From positions 152,250 to 216,249 of the forward strand of contig JAGXIL010000007.1 of NCBI GenBank assembly GCA_024635655.1: DNA of 64,000 nucleotides, written 5' to 3'. The stretch's first letter is position 1, and every line of letters starts with the position of its first letter. Below, piece after piece: positions 1 through 8,746 of this stretch. Source of the stretch: Gillisia sp. (GTDB lineage Bacteria > Bacteroidota > Bacteroidia > Flavobacteriales > Flavobacteriaceae). Below the pieces are notes generated by a model. It made no database searches. It was given only the letters and a program-made list of their open reading frames with translations, and had not been told where the DNA came from. The position numbers and the translations under genes were made by a program.

Positions 1-469
1 CTTCAACAGTTTCCCTGTTCCAGTTCAGGTAAGATTTTTTCATGTGATTGGCAATGGAATAAACCAGGGCTTCTTTAAGATCGCCTTCTTCCAATTTAAC
101 CGCCTCATCGATCATCCTTTTGATATTATTTCCGTAAAAGCGATACTTCGGAAAATTTTGAGGATATCCCATAGTATCTGGCCGCTCCTCCAGGAGTTCT
201 TTGGATGGTTTTGGGAAGGGGGATTCCACATCCAGTTTAAAATCACTTATAATAAATAATTGATCCCAAAGTTTATGCTGAAAGTCGGGCACATCCCTTA
301 AATGCGGATTCATATTTCCCATTACAGCAATAATGGACCTGGCCACTTTGTTTCGTTCCTGCTCATCCTCAATGGACACAGCATGTTCAACCATTTTTTG
401 TAAATGCCTACCGTATTCAGGTATAATTAACTTGCTCCTTTCAGAGTTGTATTCTAATTCGTATGTCAA
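1..469 (-). CDS. DUF4290 family protein (3' end outside window)
   Basis: The reverse strand gives an open frame of about 156 residues that runs off the left edge. It begins LTYELEYNSERSKLIIPEYG and contains MGNMNPHLRDVPDFQHKLWD, which I recognise as the N-terminal part of DUF4290, a family of unknown function largely confined to Bacteroidetes. The start is probably TTG at 467-469, because no ATG lies in frame upstream. The conserved N-terminus beginning right there makes the choice reasonable but not certain. No signal peptide or membrane segment is visible, so the protein is probably cytoplasmic. No function can be assigned. Confidence 0.8.
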   Translation of the reverse strand, partial: MTYELEYNSERSKLIIPEYGRHLQKMVEHAVSIEDEQERNKVARSIIAVMGNMNPHLRDVPDFQHKLWDQLFIISDFKLDVESPFPKPSKELLEERPDTMGYPQNFPKYRFYGNNIKRMIDEAVKLEEGDLKEALVYSIANHMKKSYLNWNRETVE

Positions 470-587
470 AATTGAAATTTAAGGTGATAATATATTTGGT
501 AGAAAATATAAAGCTGCAAAATACTAAATATTATTCAACTCTGGAAATTATAAAAAGTTGCTCATTTGGGGGATAATTTCCGCCGGG

Positions 588-881
588 TTAAAGCGAGATC
601 ACGCCTTCAACTTCATTTCCTACAGTAATATATTTATCAATTACCGCATCAGGGTTTTTCATTTGCACGTTTACCGAAACACTGGTGTAAGTACCTTTTT
701 TTGATTTTCTGGTCTTTATGACCGCTCCCATATTATCAAAAATATTGTGGATCTTTTTTATTTTTTCCGGCTCCGAGGGTATAATAAATTTATAAAGATA
801 TTCTGTTGGCCACAAGGAGGTATCGTGTAGCTGTGCTTTTAATTTCCGGTAAAATTCTTCAGGATCTTTCGCTGGCTCCAT
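588..881 (-). CDS. DUF493 (YbeD-like) family protein
   Basis: A 97-residue protein. Its core, PTEYLYKFIIPSEPEKI followed by KKGTYTSVSVNVQMKNPDAV, fits the small alpha/beta (ferredoxin-like) DUF493/YbeD fold, in which a strand-rich core follows a short acidic N-terminus. Family members have no established enzymatic role, and the E. coli relative YbeD lies next to lipoate genes, which is not the case here. It is transcribed away from the ATPase/recQ operon, with an 81-base divergent gap that must hold both promoters. The family call is fairly secure and the function unknown. Confidence 0.8.
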   Translation of the reverse strand: MEPAKDPEEFYRKLKAQLHDTSLWPTEYLYKFIIPSEPEKIKKIHNIFDNMGAVIKTRKSKKGTYTSVSVNVQMKNPDAVIDKYITVGNEVEGVISL

Positions 882-962
882 AATTTTTCTCTTTCATTTT
901 AATGCAAATATACAAGTAATGATCCATTTTTTTTATTTGATCCAAATAACGAAATTTGCACC

Positions 963-1502
963 GTGCAAAATAAAAAAATTGTTATTACCGGCGGACCCGG
1001 TACCGGAAAATCCTCATTGATCCATCATTTAGAACAGCAGGGGTATCATTGCCTTCATGAGGTGTCAAGGGAGATTACTGCCGATGCTCAAAAACAGGGA
1101 ATTACCCAGCTGTTTTTAGAGAAGCCGATTCTTTTTAGTGAAAAGCTTCAGGAGGCGAGAATAGATCAATTTAAAGAAGCATCTCAAACTGAAAAAAATA
1201 CTGTTTTTTTTGACCGGGGACTTCCCGATGTCGTGGCTTACATGAATTATTATCATACCTCCTACCCTGCTAAATTTGCAGAAGCTTGTAAAACATTCCG
1301 TTATGACCAGGTCTTTTTACTGCCTCCCTGGAAGGAAATCTATATAAATGATGATGAGCGGTATGAGAGTTATGAACAGGCCACACTTATATATGACTTC
1401 TTAAAAAAAGCCTATCTTTCTTTTGGATATGAGCCTTTAGAGGTCCCAAAACGATCTATTGCGCTACGTAGCAACTTCATTTTAAATAATCTCCTTGTGT
1501 AA
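963..1502 (+). CDS. AAA-type ATP-binding protein (NadR/AAA_28-like)
   Basis: A 179-residue P-loop protein with Walker A GGPGTGKSS at residues 10-18. A DRGLPDVVAYMNYY segment near residue 80 resembles the lid/second motif of the AAA_28 kinase-like group. Related proteins resemble nucleoside or nicotinamide kinases, but the substrate is unknown. The start is GTG at 963; no in-frame ATG exists upstream and the P-loop sits at the usual distance. A near-consensus TTTG lies at 954-957, so the transcript may have almost no leader. recQ follows after 2 bases, and then fmt, so the three genes are probably one operon. Confidence 0.75.
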   Translation: MQNKKIVITGGPGTGKSSLIHHLEQQGYHCLHEVSREITADAQKQGITQLFLEKPILFSEKLQEARIDQFKEASQTEKNTVFFDRGLPDVVAYMNYYHTSYPAKFAEACKTFRYDQVFLLPPWKEIYINDDERYESYEQATLIYDFLKKAYLSFGYEPLEVPKRSIALRSNFILNNLLV

Positions 1503-1504
1503 AC

Positions 1505-3409
1505 TTGCAGGATAAAAAACACATATTACAAAAATACTGGGGTCACCCGGATTTTCGGTCTCTTCAGGAAGAGATCATTGATGCCGCTGAAAACGAGAAG
1601 GATATTCTCGCTTTGTTACCTACCGGTGGCGGGAAATCCCTTTGCTTTCAAATTCCGGCCTTGACTAAAGAGGGAATTTGTATCGTGATCTCTCCCCTGG
1701 TCGCGTTAATGGAAGATCAGGTAAAAACATTACAGGCAAAAGGAATTAAGGCACTGGCTTTGGCCGGAGGCATATCGTTTCAGGATCTTGATGTACTCCT
1801 GGATAATTGTATTTACGGAAATTATAAGTTTTTGTACTTATCTCCTGAACGCTTACAACAAGATATCGTGCAGCAGCGAATAAGACATATGAATGTGAAT
1901 CTTGTTGCAGTAGATGAAGCGCATTGTATATCTCAATGGGGTCACGATTTCCGCCCGGCATATCTCAATATTTCTATATTGAGGGATCTACATCCTAAAG
2001 TTCCCATTATGGCTTTAACAGCTTCGGCGACAAAAGAAGTAGTAAAAGATATTCAGGAACAGCTAAACCTCCGGGCTCCACAGATATTTCAGGATTCTCT
2101 AAACAGAAAAAACCTGGCTTTTAAAGTATTATGTGCTGAAGATAAGATCTACAGACTGAGACAGATACTGAATAATAAGAATGAAAGTGTTATTATTTAT
2201 GTAAGGAGCCGAAATGCGACTATTGATATTACCAGGGAGCTTGAGCATTATGGGTATTCCGCAGCGGCATATCACGGTGGGTTATCGGCTAAAGAAAAGT
2301 CAAAGAATTTAAGTAAATGGCTTAGTGAACATGTGAAAATTATGGTGGCGACAAATGCCTTTGGAATGGGTATAGACAAAGCCAATGTGCGACACGTGGT
2401 GCATCTAAATTTACCTGAGAGTATTGAAAGCTATTTCCAGGAAGCAGGCCGTGCCGGAAGAGATGGGGAAATGGCAACGGCAACAATAGTTACCAACAAC
2501 AGTGATCTGCCACTCCTTAAAAATCAGTTTTTGAAAACTTTACCCGATCTGGATTTCACCATTTTAGTATACAAGAAGCTTTCAGCATACTTTCAAATCC
2601 CCTACGGAGAAGGTCAGGATAAAAACTACGATTTTAATTTTGCTGAATTTTGCAGTAAATACCAGTTTCATTCAGAAAAAACATATAATACACTGCAGTT
2701 ACTCGACAGGATAAGTGTGATCAAATTATCCCAACAATTTAAAAAGGCTACAGATATACAGTTTGTGATCTCCAACAGGCAATTGTTTCAGTATCTGGAT
2801 GAAAATCCACGTTTTGAGCAGGTAATAAAAGCCATCTTGAGAAATTATGGGGGCATTTTTGAAAATAAGCTTCCTGTAAATATTAATTCAATTGCTGCAA
2901 AAGCGGGAGTAACTGAAACCGAAACTATTGAGAATCTTAAGAAATTACATCAGGATAAGATCATAGATTTTGAATTTCAGCAAAATGATGCTACCGTCAT
3001 TTTTCTAAATCCAAGAGAAGATGAAATAGGGATCTATCCTTTTTCAGGATACATTAAGTCCCAGGCAAGGAACAAAACCTTGAAAATAGAATCTATACTA
3101 GCTTATGTTGAGAATGATAAGATTTGCCGGAATAAACAGCTGTTGTTTTACTTTGGTGAAAAAAACAGTAAAAACTGCGGAATTTGCTCTGTTTGTATGC
3201 CGTTAGAGAAAAGCATCAAAAAAGAGACTATAAAGCGTATATATTTGGAAATAATCCAGCAACTGGAACTTGGGCAAAAAAGTTCCCGGGACCTGGTACG
3301 CCTATTACCCTTTCCTGAATCTGGAATTCTGAAAGTATTACAACTCTTGCTGGAAAAGGAGATCATTGAACTTACCGGTAACAACCATTTCAAAATAAAA
3401 CATACATGA
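1505..3409 (+). CDS. recQ: ATP-dependent DNA helicase RecQ
   Basis: A 634-residue superfamily 2 3'-5' DNA helicase acting in recombination and replication repair. Visible motifs are Walker A LPTGGGKSLCFQIP (about residues 39-52), the DEAH box VDEAHCISQWGHDFRP (about 136-151), motif III ALTASAT, and motif VI QEAGRAGRDG. A zinc-binding RecQ C-terminal segment follows, with cysteines in ICRNKQ and NCGICSVC (about 540-565). The C-terminus is short and shows no clear HRDC domain. The start is TTG at 1505, directly after the ATPase stop. The stop overlaps the fmt start (ATGA), so translational coupling is likely. Confidence 0.95.
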   Translation: MQDKKHILQKYWGHPDFRSLQEEIIDAAENEKDILALLPTGGGKSLCFQIPALTKEGICIVISPLVALMEDQVKTLQAKGIKALALAGGISFQDLDVLLDNCIYGNYKFLYLSPERLQQDIVQQRIRHMNVNLVAVDEAHCISQWGHDFRPAYLNISILRDLHPKVPIMALTASATKEVVKDIQEQLNLRAPQIFQDSLNRKNLAFKVLCAEDKIYRLRQILNNKNESVIIYVRSRNATIDITRELEHYGYSAAAYHGGLSAKEKSKNLSKWLSEHVKIMVATNAFGMGIDKANVRHVVHLNLPESIESYFQEAGRAGRDGEMATATIVTNNSDLPLLKNQFLKTLPDLDFTILVYKKLSAYFQIPYGEGQDKNYDFNFAEFCSKYQFHSEKTYNTLQLLDRISVIKLSQQFKKATDIQFVISNRQLFQYLDENPRFEQVIKAILRNYGGIFENKLPVNINSIAAKAGVTETETIENLKKLHQDKIIDFEFQQNDATVIFLNPREDEIGIYPFSGYIKSQARNKTLKIESILAYVENDKICRNKQLLFYFGEKNSKNCGICSVCMPLEKSIKKETIKRIYLEIIQQLELGQKSSRDLVRLLPFPESGILKVLQLLLEKEIIELTGNNHFKIKHT

Positions 3410-4353
3410 AAGATTTAAAAATAGTGTTTATGGGTACTCCGGAATTTGCTGTGACCATTTTAGATGAAATAGTAAATGGCGGATATGAAATTGCTGGAGT
3501 AATTACTGCGCCAGACAGGCCTGCCGGCAGAGGAAGAAAACTGCAGGAAAGTGCTGTTAAGACTTATGCAGTATCAAAAGGTTTACCAGTTCTACAGCCC
3601 ACAAACCTTAAATCTCCCGAATTCCTGGCTCAGTTAAAAGCTTTGCAGCACAATATCCAGGTAGTTGTAGCTTTTAGAATGTTACCCCTGGAGGTGTGGA
3701 AAATGCCGGAATACGGGACATTTAATTTACACGCCTCGCTGTTACCTCAATATCGTGGTGCTGCTCCTATAAACTGGGCAATGATTAACGGCGAAACCAC
3801 CACCGGGGTATCTACCTTTTATATAGATGAAAAAATTGATACCGGAAGGATCATCCTGAATAAAGAAGTACCTATAGACACGGAAGAAAATGCCGGGGAT
3901 TTGCACGATAAACTGATGCAAACCGGTGCTGAATTAGTACTGGAGACCCTAAGTCTTATAAAGAACGATCAGGTGAAAACTATTGAACAAATTGAATCAA
4001 ACGCGCTTAAAGATGCTCCAAAACTCACAAAAGAGAATACCAAAATTAATTGGGATGCACCTCTTGAACAAATCTTTAATTTAATAAGAGGCCTGAATCC
4101 TTATCCGGGAGCCTGGTGTTACTTAGAAAATGGAAGAGAAAATCTTTCAATTAAAATTTTTGATGTTAATATGGAAAAAGGAACCCATTCTTATAAGCCT
4201 GGGAAAATTTTAAAAACGAATAAAAATCTTCAGGTTGCTGTTCATGGGGGTTTTATAGATTTAATAGAAATTCAGCTTCCCGGGAAACGAAAAATGCAAA
4301 TTAAGGACCTCATAAACGGGTACAATTTTGCGGATAATGCGAATGTCCTGTAA
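3406..4353 (+). CDS. fmt: Methionyl-tRNA formyltransferase
   Basis: A 315-residue enzyme that formylates initiator Met-tRNA using 10-formyltetrahydrofolate. The N-terminal formyltransferase domain has the start IVFMGTPEFAV, the substrate-binding and catalytic segment NLHASLLPQYRGAAPINWA (near residue 107), and the catalytic aspartate region YIDEKIDTGRI. The C-terminal tRNA-binding domain starts near residue 205 (INWDAPLEQIFNLIRGL). Length is normal for the family. The ATG overlaps the recQ stop by four bases. No strong terminator hairpin is visible before the HU promoter, so some readthrough is possible. Confidence 0.96.
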   Translation: MKDLKIVFMGTPEFAVTILDEIVNGGYEIAGVITAPDRPAGRGRKLQESAVKTYAVSKGLPVLQPTNLKSPEFLAQLKALQHNIQVVVAFRMLPLEVWKMPEYGTFNLHASLLPQYRGAAPINWAMINGETTTGVSTFYIDEKIDTGRIILNKEVPIDTEENAGDLHDKLMQTGAELVLETLSLIKNDQVKTIEQIESNALKDAPKLTKENTKINWDAPLEQIFNLIRGLNPYPGAWCYLENGRENLSIKIFDVNMEKGTHSYKPGKILKTNKNLQVAVHGGFIDLIEIQLPGKRKMQIKDLINGYNFADNANVL

Positions 4354-4457
4354 ACCCCCATCAGTACTGAAAGAGTAGAATTTTGGAATTATTCAACCAA
4401 AGTTATTAACAATTTACCCTACTTATTAACAAAAACCCGCATTTCCCTTGATATTAC

Positions 4458-4487
4458 TTGCACGGCTGATAAATCCATATAAATTTG
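4458..4487 (+). promoter_or_regulatory. Bacteroidetes-type promoter of the HU gene
   Basis: TTG at 4458-4460, a 19-base spacer, then TAAATTTG at 4480-4487, which is an exact match to the -7 consensus TAnnTTTG. It lies about 50 bases upstream of the HU start codon, giving a short AT-rich leader with no Shine-Dalgarno sequence. Confidence 0.8.
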
Positions 4488-4537
4488 TAATGCAATTAAC
4501 AATACGTTTAACCAACAATTAATTTAAAAATCAAATT

Positions 4538-4810
4538 ATGAACAAAACAGATTTAATCGATGCAATGGCTGAAAATGCTGGAATTTCAAAAGCCGCAGCA
4601 AAAAAAGCATTAGAATCATTTTTGGAAAATGTAGAAAAATCTCTTAAAAAAGGTGATCGCGTTTCTTTAGTAGGTTTTGGATCTTGGTCAGTATCTAAAA
4701 GAGCTGCACGTGAAGGTAGAAACCCACAAACCGGAAAAACTATTAAAATTGCTGCAAAAAATGTAGTAAAATTTAAAGCCGGAGCAGATCTTCAAAAAGC
4801 TGTAAACTAA
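4538..4810 (+). CDS. HU family DNA-binding protein
   Basis: A 90-residue nucleoid protein of the HU/IHF family. It begins [19 protein letters not shown], has the dimer core [24 protein letters not shown] and ends with a basic strand ([16 protein letters not shown]). These proteins bind the minor groove as dimers and bend DNA. Length is canonical. It is monocistronic, with its own TAnnTTTG promoter upstream and a strong hairpin terminator downstream. Its codons look biased to a small set (many AAA, GCA, GTA), as expected for an abundant protein. The sequence alone does not allow HU alpha or beta to be named. Confidence 0.95.
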   Translation: MNKTDLIDAMAENAGISKAAAKKALESFLENVEKSLKKGDRVSLVGFGSWSVSKRAAREGRNPQTGKTIKIAAKNVVKFKAGADLQKAVN

Positions 4811-4830
4811 TATTTAAGCAAAAAAATTAA

Positions 4831-4860
4831 AAACCCTCCCCTTCGGAGGGTTTTTTTTTA
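4831..4860 (+). terminator. Rho-independent terminator of the HU gene
   Basis: AACCCTCC, a short loop, GGAGGGTT and then a run of nine T residues, 20 bases after the HU stop. It is the strongest terminator in this part of the window. Confidence 0.93.
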
Positions 4861-4879
4861 TAAAATTTTTATAAAAGAT

Positions 4880-4909
4880 TTGAAAAATTAAATTAAATCT
4901 TTAGATTTA
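4880..4909 (+). promoter_or_regulatory. Probable promoter of the YqgE gene
   Basis: TTG at 4880-4882, a 19-base spacer and TAGATTTA at 4902-4909. The -7 element matches seven of eight consensus positions. It lies 16 bases before the ATG at 4926, so the leader would be very short. Confidence 0.55.
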
Positions 4910-4925
4910 AATAAAGTCTGCAATT

Positions 4926-5486
4926 ATGATAGCTATCAAACCAGCCAAAGGTCACCTTCTAATCGCTGAACCGTCCATTGTAGGAGACGCTTCTTTTAAC
5001 CGTTCTGTTATCCTTCTTGCAGAGCATTCAGATACTGGTTCTATTGGATTTATTCTGAACAAGGTTTTAGATTTCACCCTCAATGAGCTTATTCCTGAGG
5101 TGAATAAAAAATTTAAAATTTACAATGGAGGCCCGGTCGAACAGGATAATCTTTATTTTATACACAAAGTTCCGGACCTGATACCGGAAAGTATAGAAAT
5201 TGCCAATGGCATTTATTGGGGAGGAAATTTTGAAGCAGTCAAAGAACTGATCCTTAAGGGCCTGATCTCTGAAAAGCAAATTCGTTTCTTTTTAGGATAT
5301 TCAGGTTGGGATGCCACACAATTAAAAGAAGAACTGGATTCTAATTCCTGGATCATTTCCTCACAACACAATGCAAAAGAAATAATTGAAAGACCATATA
5401 ACTCTTTTTGGAAAGATAAAATGAGGGAACTTGGTGGGGATTATTTGATATGGTCCAATGCTCCTGAAAATCCAAGTTATAATTAA
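4926..5486 (+). CDS. YqgE/AlgH family protein
   Basis: A 186-residue member of the YqgE/AlgH family (DUF179). It has the typical N-terminal core KGHLLIAEPSIVGDASF and SVILLAEHSDTGSIGFILNK, then the central YNGGPVEQDNLYFIH and the conserved FFLGYSGWDATQLKEEL. The family is widespread; AlgH was linked to alginate expression in Pseudomonas, but the molecular function is not settled. No signal peptide is visible, so it is probably cytoplasmic. It converges on the class IV aminotransferase gene with a one-base gap and no obvious terminator between them. Confidence 0.93.
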   Translation: MIAIKPAKGHLLIAEPSIVGDASFNRSVILLAEHSDTGSIGFILNKVLDFTLNELIPEVNKKFKIYNGGPVEQDNLYFIHKVPDLIPESIEIANGIYWGGNFEAVKELILKGLISEKQIRFFLGYSGWDATQLKEELDSNSWIISSQHNAKEIIERPYNSFWKDKMRELGGDYLIWSNAPENPSYN

Positions 5487-5487
5487 T

Positions 5488-6333
5488 TTACCCCAGCCTT
5501 GCCTTAACATTAAGTTTTGTTAATAGCTCCCCTGTCACCTCTACTCCAAAATCCTTCTTCCTATATTTTGTAGCCGGTTGTATCCCTATAATTACATTTG
5601 TAATAAACAGCTCATCTGCTTTTTGCAGCTCAAAAGGTGAGATAGGAGCTTCTTCAAGTTCAAACTTATCTAAAGTTTTAAGAACAGCAAGAATTTGTTT
5701 CCTGATAATGCCATTTAGTGCACCTTCAGTGAGAGGAGGAGTTTTGATGACGTTTCCGTTGACAAGAAACACATTCCCGTTAAGCGCCTCTACAACCATC
5801 TTCTTTTCATTGATAAGCAAACAGTTTTCATAACCGTTTTCCTTGGCAAATATGCTACCCAGAACATTGATAGCCCTATTATTGGATTTTACTGTAGATA
5901 AAAGTCCGCTGTTTAAGTAGTGATCTTTAAAAAGCTCTACTTCGTAGGGATCCCGGTTTAATAAATAAAAAGGCTCATCTAATTTTTCCGCTAAGATCAC
6001 GTAATCAATTTCTAAGGTCTCAGGTGTGTAATATCCTCCTGTTTTACGATAAACTATGAATTTGATTCGGCAGGGAGAATTCTCCAGTTGATTTAAATCT
6101 ATAAGTTGCAGAATTTCGGCCTCCAGGAATTCGGGAGAAAAAGTATCCGGGATCTCCATTCTCATAATACGCATTGAGGCCATTAACCGGAAATAGTGGT
6201 CTTCCCAAAAGATAATTTTTCCGTTTATGACCCTTATTGTTTCAAAGACCGAGTCACCGTAAGCGAAGCCCCTGTTTTTCACAGAGATATTGGCATCCTC
6301 TTCAGCTACTACTTTCCCATTCAAATTTATCAT
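5488..6333 (-). CDS. Class IV (PLP-dependent) aminotransferase / aminodeoxychorismate lyase-like
   Basis: A 281-residue fold-type IV PLP enzyme, related to branched-chain aminotransferases and 4-amino-4-deoxychorismate lyase. The N-terminal block VKNRGFAYGDSVFETIRV is typical. The PLP-binding lysine is probably K149 in LLSTVKSNN, and the cofactor/phosphate site is in the INEKKMVVEALNGNVFLV region. The C-terminal TPPLTEGALNGIIRKQIL is the conserved class IV signature. Substrate cannot be decided; a role in folate or amino-acid metabolism is inferred from family. The start codon sits directly beside the T-tract of a hairpin, which is unusual (see terminator at 6334-6361). Confidence 0.85.
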   Translation of the reverse strand: MINLNGKVVAEEDANISVKNRGFAYGDSVFETIRVINGKIIFWEDHYFRLMASMRIMRMEIPDTFSPEFLEAEILQLIDLNQLENSPCRIKFIVYRKTGGYYTPETLEIDYVILAEKLDEPFYLLNRDPYEVELFKDHYLNSGLLSTVKSNNRAINVLGSIFAKENGYENCLLINEKKMVVEALNGNVFLVNGNVIKTPPLTEGALNGIIRKQILAVLKTLDKFELEEAPISPFELQKADELFITNVIIGIQPATKYRKKDFGVEVTGELLTKLNVKARLG

Positions 6334-6361
6334 AAAAAAACCCCGTTTAATTAGAACGGGG
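6334..6361 (-). terminator. Intrinsic terminator-like hairpin touching a start codon
   Basis: On the reverse strand CCCCGTT, a 7-base loop, AACGGGG and then seven T residues end immediately before the ATG of the class IV aminotransferase. It would terminate the START-like gene transcript (stop at 6389). It leaves no room for a separate leader for the next gene, so the aminotransferase depends on readthrough or on a promoter inside the hairpin. Confidence 0.75.
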
Positions 6362-6388
6362 CAAAGGTACTATTTCTGTCAAGATTTT

Positions 6389-6775
6389 TTAGACAGATCC
6401 TAAGATGGATTTAAGGTCTGATATCATGTTCTCCCAAAGCATCTTTCCTTCATTTACTTCATCTTCTTCAGCAAAATCGGTAATCATTATGGAAACATCT
6501 TTAGTAATTTCGTCAACCTGGATCCTTATTTCAAAATAATAAGGAGATTCTTCGTCAATTAACCAACGGAATTTAATTCTTTCGCCATTCTTTTTACTCA
6601 CCAGTTTAGCTTTTTCTTCAGAACCGTCCCAGATAAAGGTAAAAAGTTCTCCTCTGGAATTCACATTATCTGCATACCATTCACTTAGACCTGAAGGGGT
6701 TGAAATATATTGATATAATAACGCTGGAGATGCCTGTATAGGGAATTCCATTTCGTACTTAACTTTATCTTCCAT
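6389..6775 (-). CDS. START-like (SRPBCC) domain protein
   Basis: A 128-residue protein of the START-like/SRPBCC type. It starts KVKYEMEFPIQASPALLYQYISTPSGLSEWYAD, which is the classic helix-grip entry (ligand cavity), and ends with a long C-terminal helix (MLWENMISDLKSILGSV). No catalytic residues are known for the family; it may bind a hydrophobic ligand. It lies upstream of the class IV aminotransferase on the same strand, and I recall this pairing from other flavobacteria. A hairpin with a T-tract separates the two genes. The cellular role is unknown. Confidence 0.8.
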   Translation of the reverse strand: MEDKVKYEMEFPIQASPALLYQYISTPSGLSEWYADNVNSRGELFTFIWDGSEEKAKLVSKKNGERIKFRWLIDEESPYYFEIRIQVDEITKDVSIMITDFAEEDEVNEGKMLWENMISDLKSILGSV

Positions 6776-6859
6776 GCTTGGTTTCTTAGATTTTGGGCAA
6801 TATATATATTAAATGGAAACCTTGAAAGAAAACAAAATAAATAATTCCCAAAATATTGT

Positions 6860-6889
6860 TTGCGTCAACTCAAATAGTTTTTATATTTG
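6860..6889 (+). promoter_or_regulatory. Promoter of the tRNA-Met gene
   Basis: TTG at 6860-6862, a 19-base spacer and a perfect -7 box TATATTTG at 6882-6889, about 60 bases upstream of the mature tRNA 5' end. This matches the primary sigma consensus of Bacteroidetes. Confidence 0.8.
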
Positions 6890-6949
6890 CAGCCGCTAAC
6901 AGAAAAGGCAACGCAATGTTTCACCCTTCTCTTCTTTAGCAATTATAAT

Positions 6950-7023
6950 GGCGAGGTAGCTCAGTTGGTTAGAGCGTCGGATTCATAACCCGGAGGTCAC
7001 GAGTTCAAATCTCGTTCTCGCTA
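6950..7023 (+). tRNA. tRNA-Met (anticodon CAT)
   Basis: A full cloverleaf of 74 bases: acceptor GGCGAGG with TCTCGCT (wobble pairs at both ends), D arm GCTC/GAGC, anticodon loop TTCATAA, a five-base variable loop, T arm ACGAG/CTCGT with loop TTCAAAT, and discriminator A. CCA is not encoded. The acceptor end pairs and there is no run of three G-C pairs in the anticodon stem, so this is an elongator rather than an initiator. The sequence cannot fully exclude a tRNA-Ile with a lysidine-modified CAT anticodon. Positions 31 and 39 (A and C) do not pair in the anticodon stem. Confidence 0.92.
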
Positions 7024-7036
7024 CATATCAAATATA

Positions 7037-7065
7037 AAAGCCGGGGAAAATTTCCCTGGCTTTTT
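7037..7065 (+). terminator. Terminator downstream of tRNA-Met
   Basis: AAAGCCGGGGAA, a short loop, TTTCCCTGGCTTT and a T-rich tail. From here to 7372 (about 300 bases) I see no gene, RNA or clear promoter; the DNA is AT-rich and presumably holds the unrecognised promoter of the permease gene. Confidence 0.85.
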
Positions 7066-7372
7066 ATGTTTTGTTTCTCCACATAACCAGGTAAAAAAAT
7101 ATGGCCTGGGAATTAAACAGGCAATCTCCACAAAAAACAGTTTTAATATTAATCATCAGATTTATTTCCCTGATCCTTCTTCTAAAGAATTACTTACTCC
7201 TCCATTTTAAATATATTTTGGCCTAAAAGAAGAAAAAATTGGGAAAATCTTGTAAAGATATATTCATAACTTATTCAATCGTAAGAAAGTAGGCCTGAAA
7301 CAATATAAATAGTCACAAGAGTCTTATTTAATTTGGAATGTTAATCAATGATTAGGAGCTGAATCAAAAAGT

Positions 7373-8746
7373 ATGTCTATAACCGGAGAGGAAATAAAAG
7401 AAATATCGCAAACTGAAAAAGTCATTGTACCCAAACGGATTTTAAAAACATCAGATGCGGTTGCCCTTATAGTTGGAATTGTGATTGGCGCCGGTATTTT
7501 TCGCACCCCTTCTTTGGTTGCCGCAAATGTTGATTCTGGTGGAATGATGCTTAGCATGTGGGTGATCGGAGGTATTATTTCCTTAATTGGTGCTCTTTGT
7601 TATGCCGAACTCACCACTACCTTTCCTAATACCGGGGGAGATTATCATTTTTTGAAACGCGCTTTTGGAAAAAAGACTGCATTTCTTTTTGCCTGGGCCA
7701 GAATGAGCGTGATCCAGACCGGATCTATAGCGTTGCTTTCATTTATTTTCGCCGATTATGCCACTCAAATTTACAGTCTAGGAGAATTTTCTTCAGTTCT
7801 ATATGCAGGTATTATAGTTTCTTTTCTTACCCTAGTTAATATTTTAGGGATCCACACCGGTGCCGGAGCTCAAAAATTATTGACCACCCTGGAAGTGTTG
7901 GGTATTTTGATCATTATCATTGTAGGTTTATTCTTTGTTCCCAATGCATCAGATGTATCCTTCTCATTCGTACCTGTTCTGGAATCTGGAAATTCTTTTG
8001 GATTGGCAATGGTGTTTGTTCTGCTCACCTTTGGCGGCTGGAATGAAGCTGCATATATTTCAGCAGAAATGAGATCAGGAAATAAAAAAATGGCTATGGC
8101 ATTGATCTCAAGCGTTCTTATTATTACCGCTGTATATTTTTTGGTGAATTTTGCTTTTTTAAAAGGGCTGGGGCTTTCGGGAATGGCAGAATCCCAGGCG
8201 GTGGCAGGTGACCTGATGGGTGCGGCATTTGGATCTTTAGGAGTTACCCTCATCTCACTTATCGTTGCTGTTTGTGCCATGACCTCTGCCAACGCCACTA
8301 TCTTTACAGGTGCCAGATCAAATTATTCTTTGGGTAGGGATTTTTCTGCTTTTAGATTCCTGGGAAAATGGAGAACAGAAAAAGCCGGTCCTGTTAATGC
8401 CTTTATCGTTCAGGGGGCAATTTCCCTTATTCTGGTTAGCTTTGGTTTGTTTTCCCGAAGCGGATTTGAGACTATGATCGATTACACTGCTCCTGTGTTT
8501 TGGTTTTTCTTATTAATGGTGGGTGTAGCTTTATTTGTTTTAAGGAAGAAAGAGCCCAATAAAGAAAGGCCATTCAAAGTACCCTTATACCCTGTGCTCC
8601 CCCTAATTTTTTGTATTACCAGCGCATATCTTCTTTATTCCAGTATTATGTATACGGGATGGGGAGCCTTTGTAGGGATAGGCGTTTTATTTGTGGGAAT
8701 TTTGATTCTGGTCTTTAAACCCTCTCTGACAAAACACAGTGAATAA
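7373..8746 (+). CDS. APC-family amino acid permease
   Basis: A 457-residue inner-membrane transporter of the amino acid-polyamine-organocation superfamily with about 12 hydrophobic segments. The first, VALIVGIVIGAGIFRTP (about residues 30-46), carries the GIGAGIF-type substrate-binding helix break of the family. The end has the usual ERPFKVPLYPVLPLIF loop between the last helix pairs. A cytoplasmic N-terminal tail of about 25 residues precedes the first helix. Substrate cannot be predicted; amino acid exchange or uptake is the family role. It stands alone, with no partner enzyme nearby to hint at the substrate. Confidence 0.9.
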   Translation: MSITGEEIKEISQTEKVIVPKRILKTSDAVALIVGIVIGAGIFRTPSLVAANVDSGGMMLSMWVIGGIISLIGALCYAELTTTFPNTGGDYHFLKRAFGKKTAFLFAWARMSVIQTGSIALLSFIFADYATQIYSLGEFSSVLYAGIIVSFLTLVNILGIHTGAGAQKLLTTLEVLGILIIIIVGLFFVPNASDVSFSFVPVLESGNSFGLAMVFVLLTFGGWNEAAYISAEMRSGNKKMAMALISSVLIITAVYFLVNFAFLKGLGLSGMAESQAVAGDLMGAAFGSLGVTLISLIVAVCAMTSANATIFTGARSNYSLGRDFSAFRFLGKWRTEKAGPVNAFIVQGAISLILVSFGLFSRSGFETMIDYTAPVFWFFLLMVGVALFVLRKKEPNKERPFKVPLYPVLPLIFCITSAYLLYSSIMYTGWGAFVGIGVLFVGILILVFKPSLTKHSE

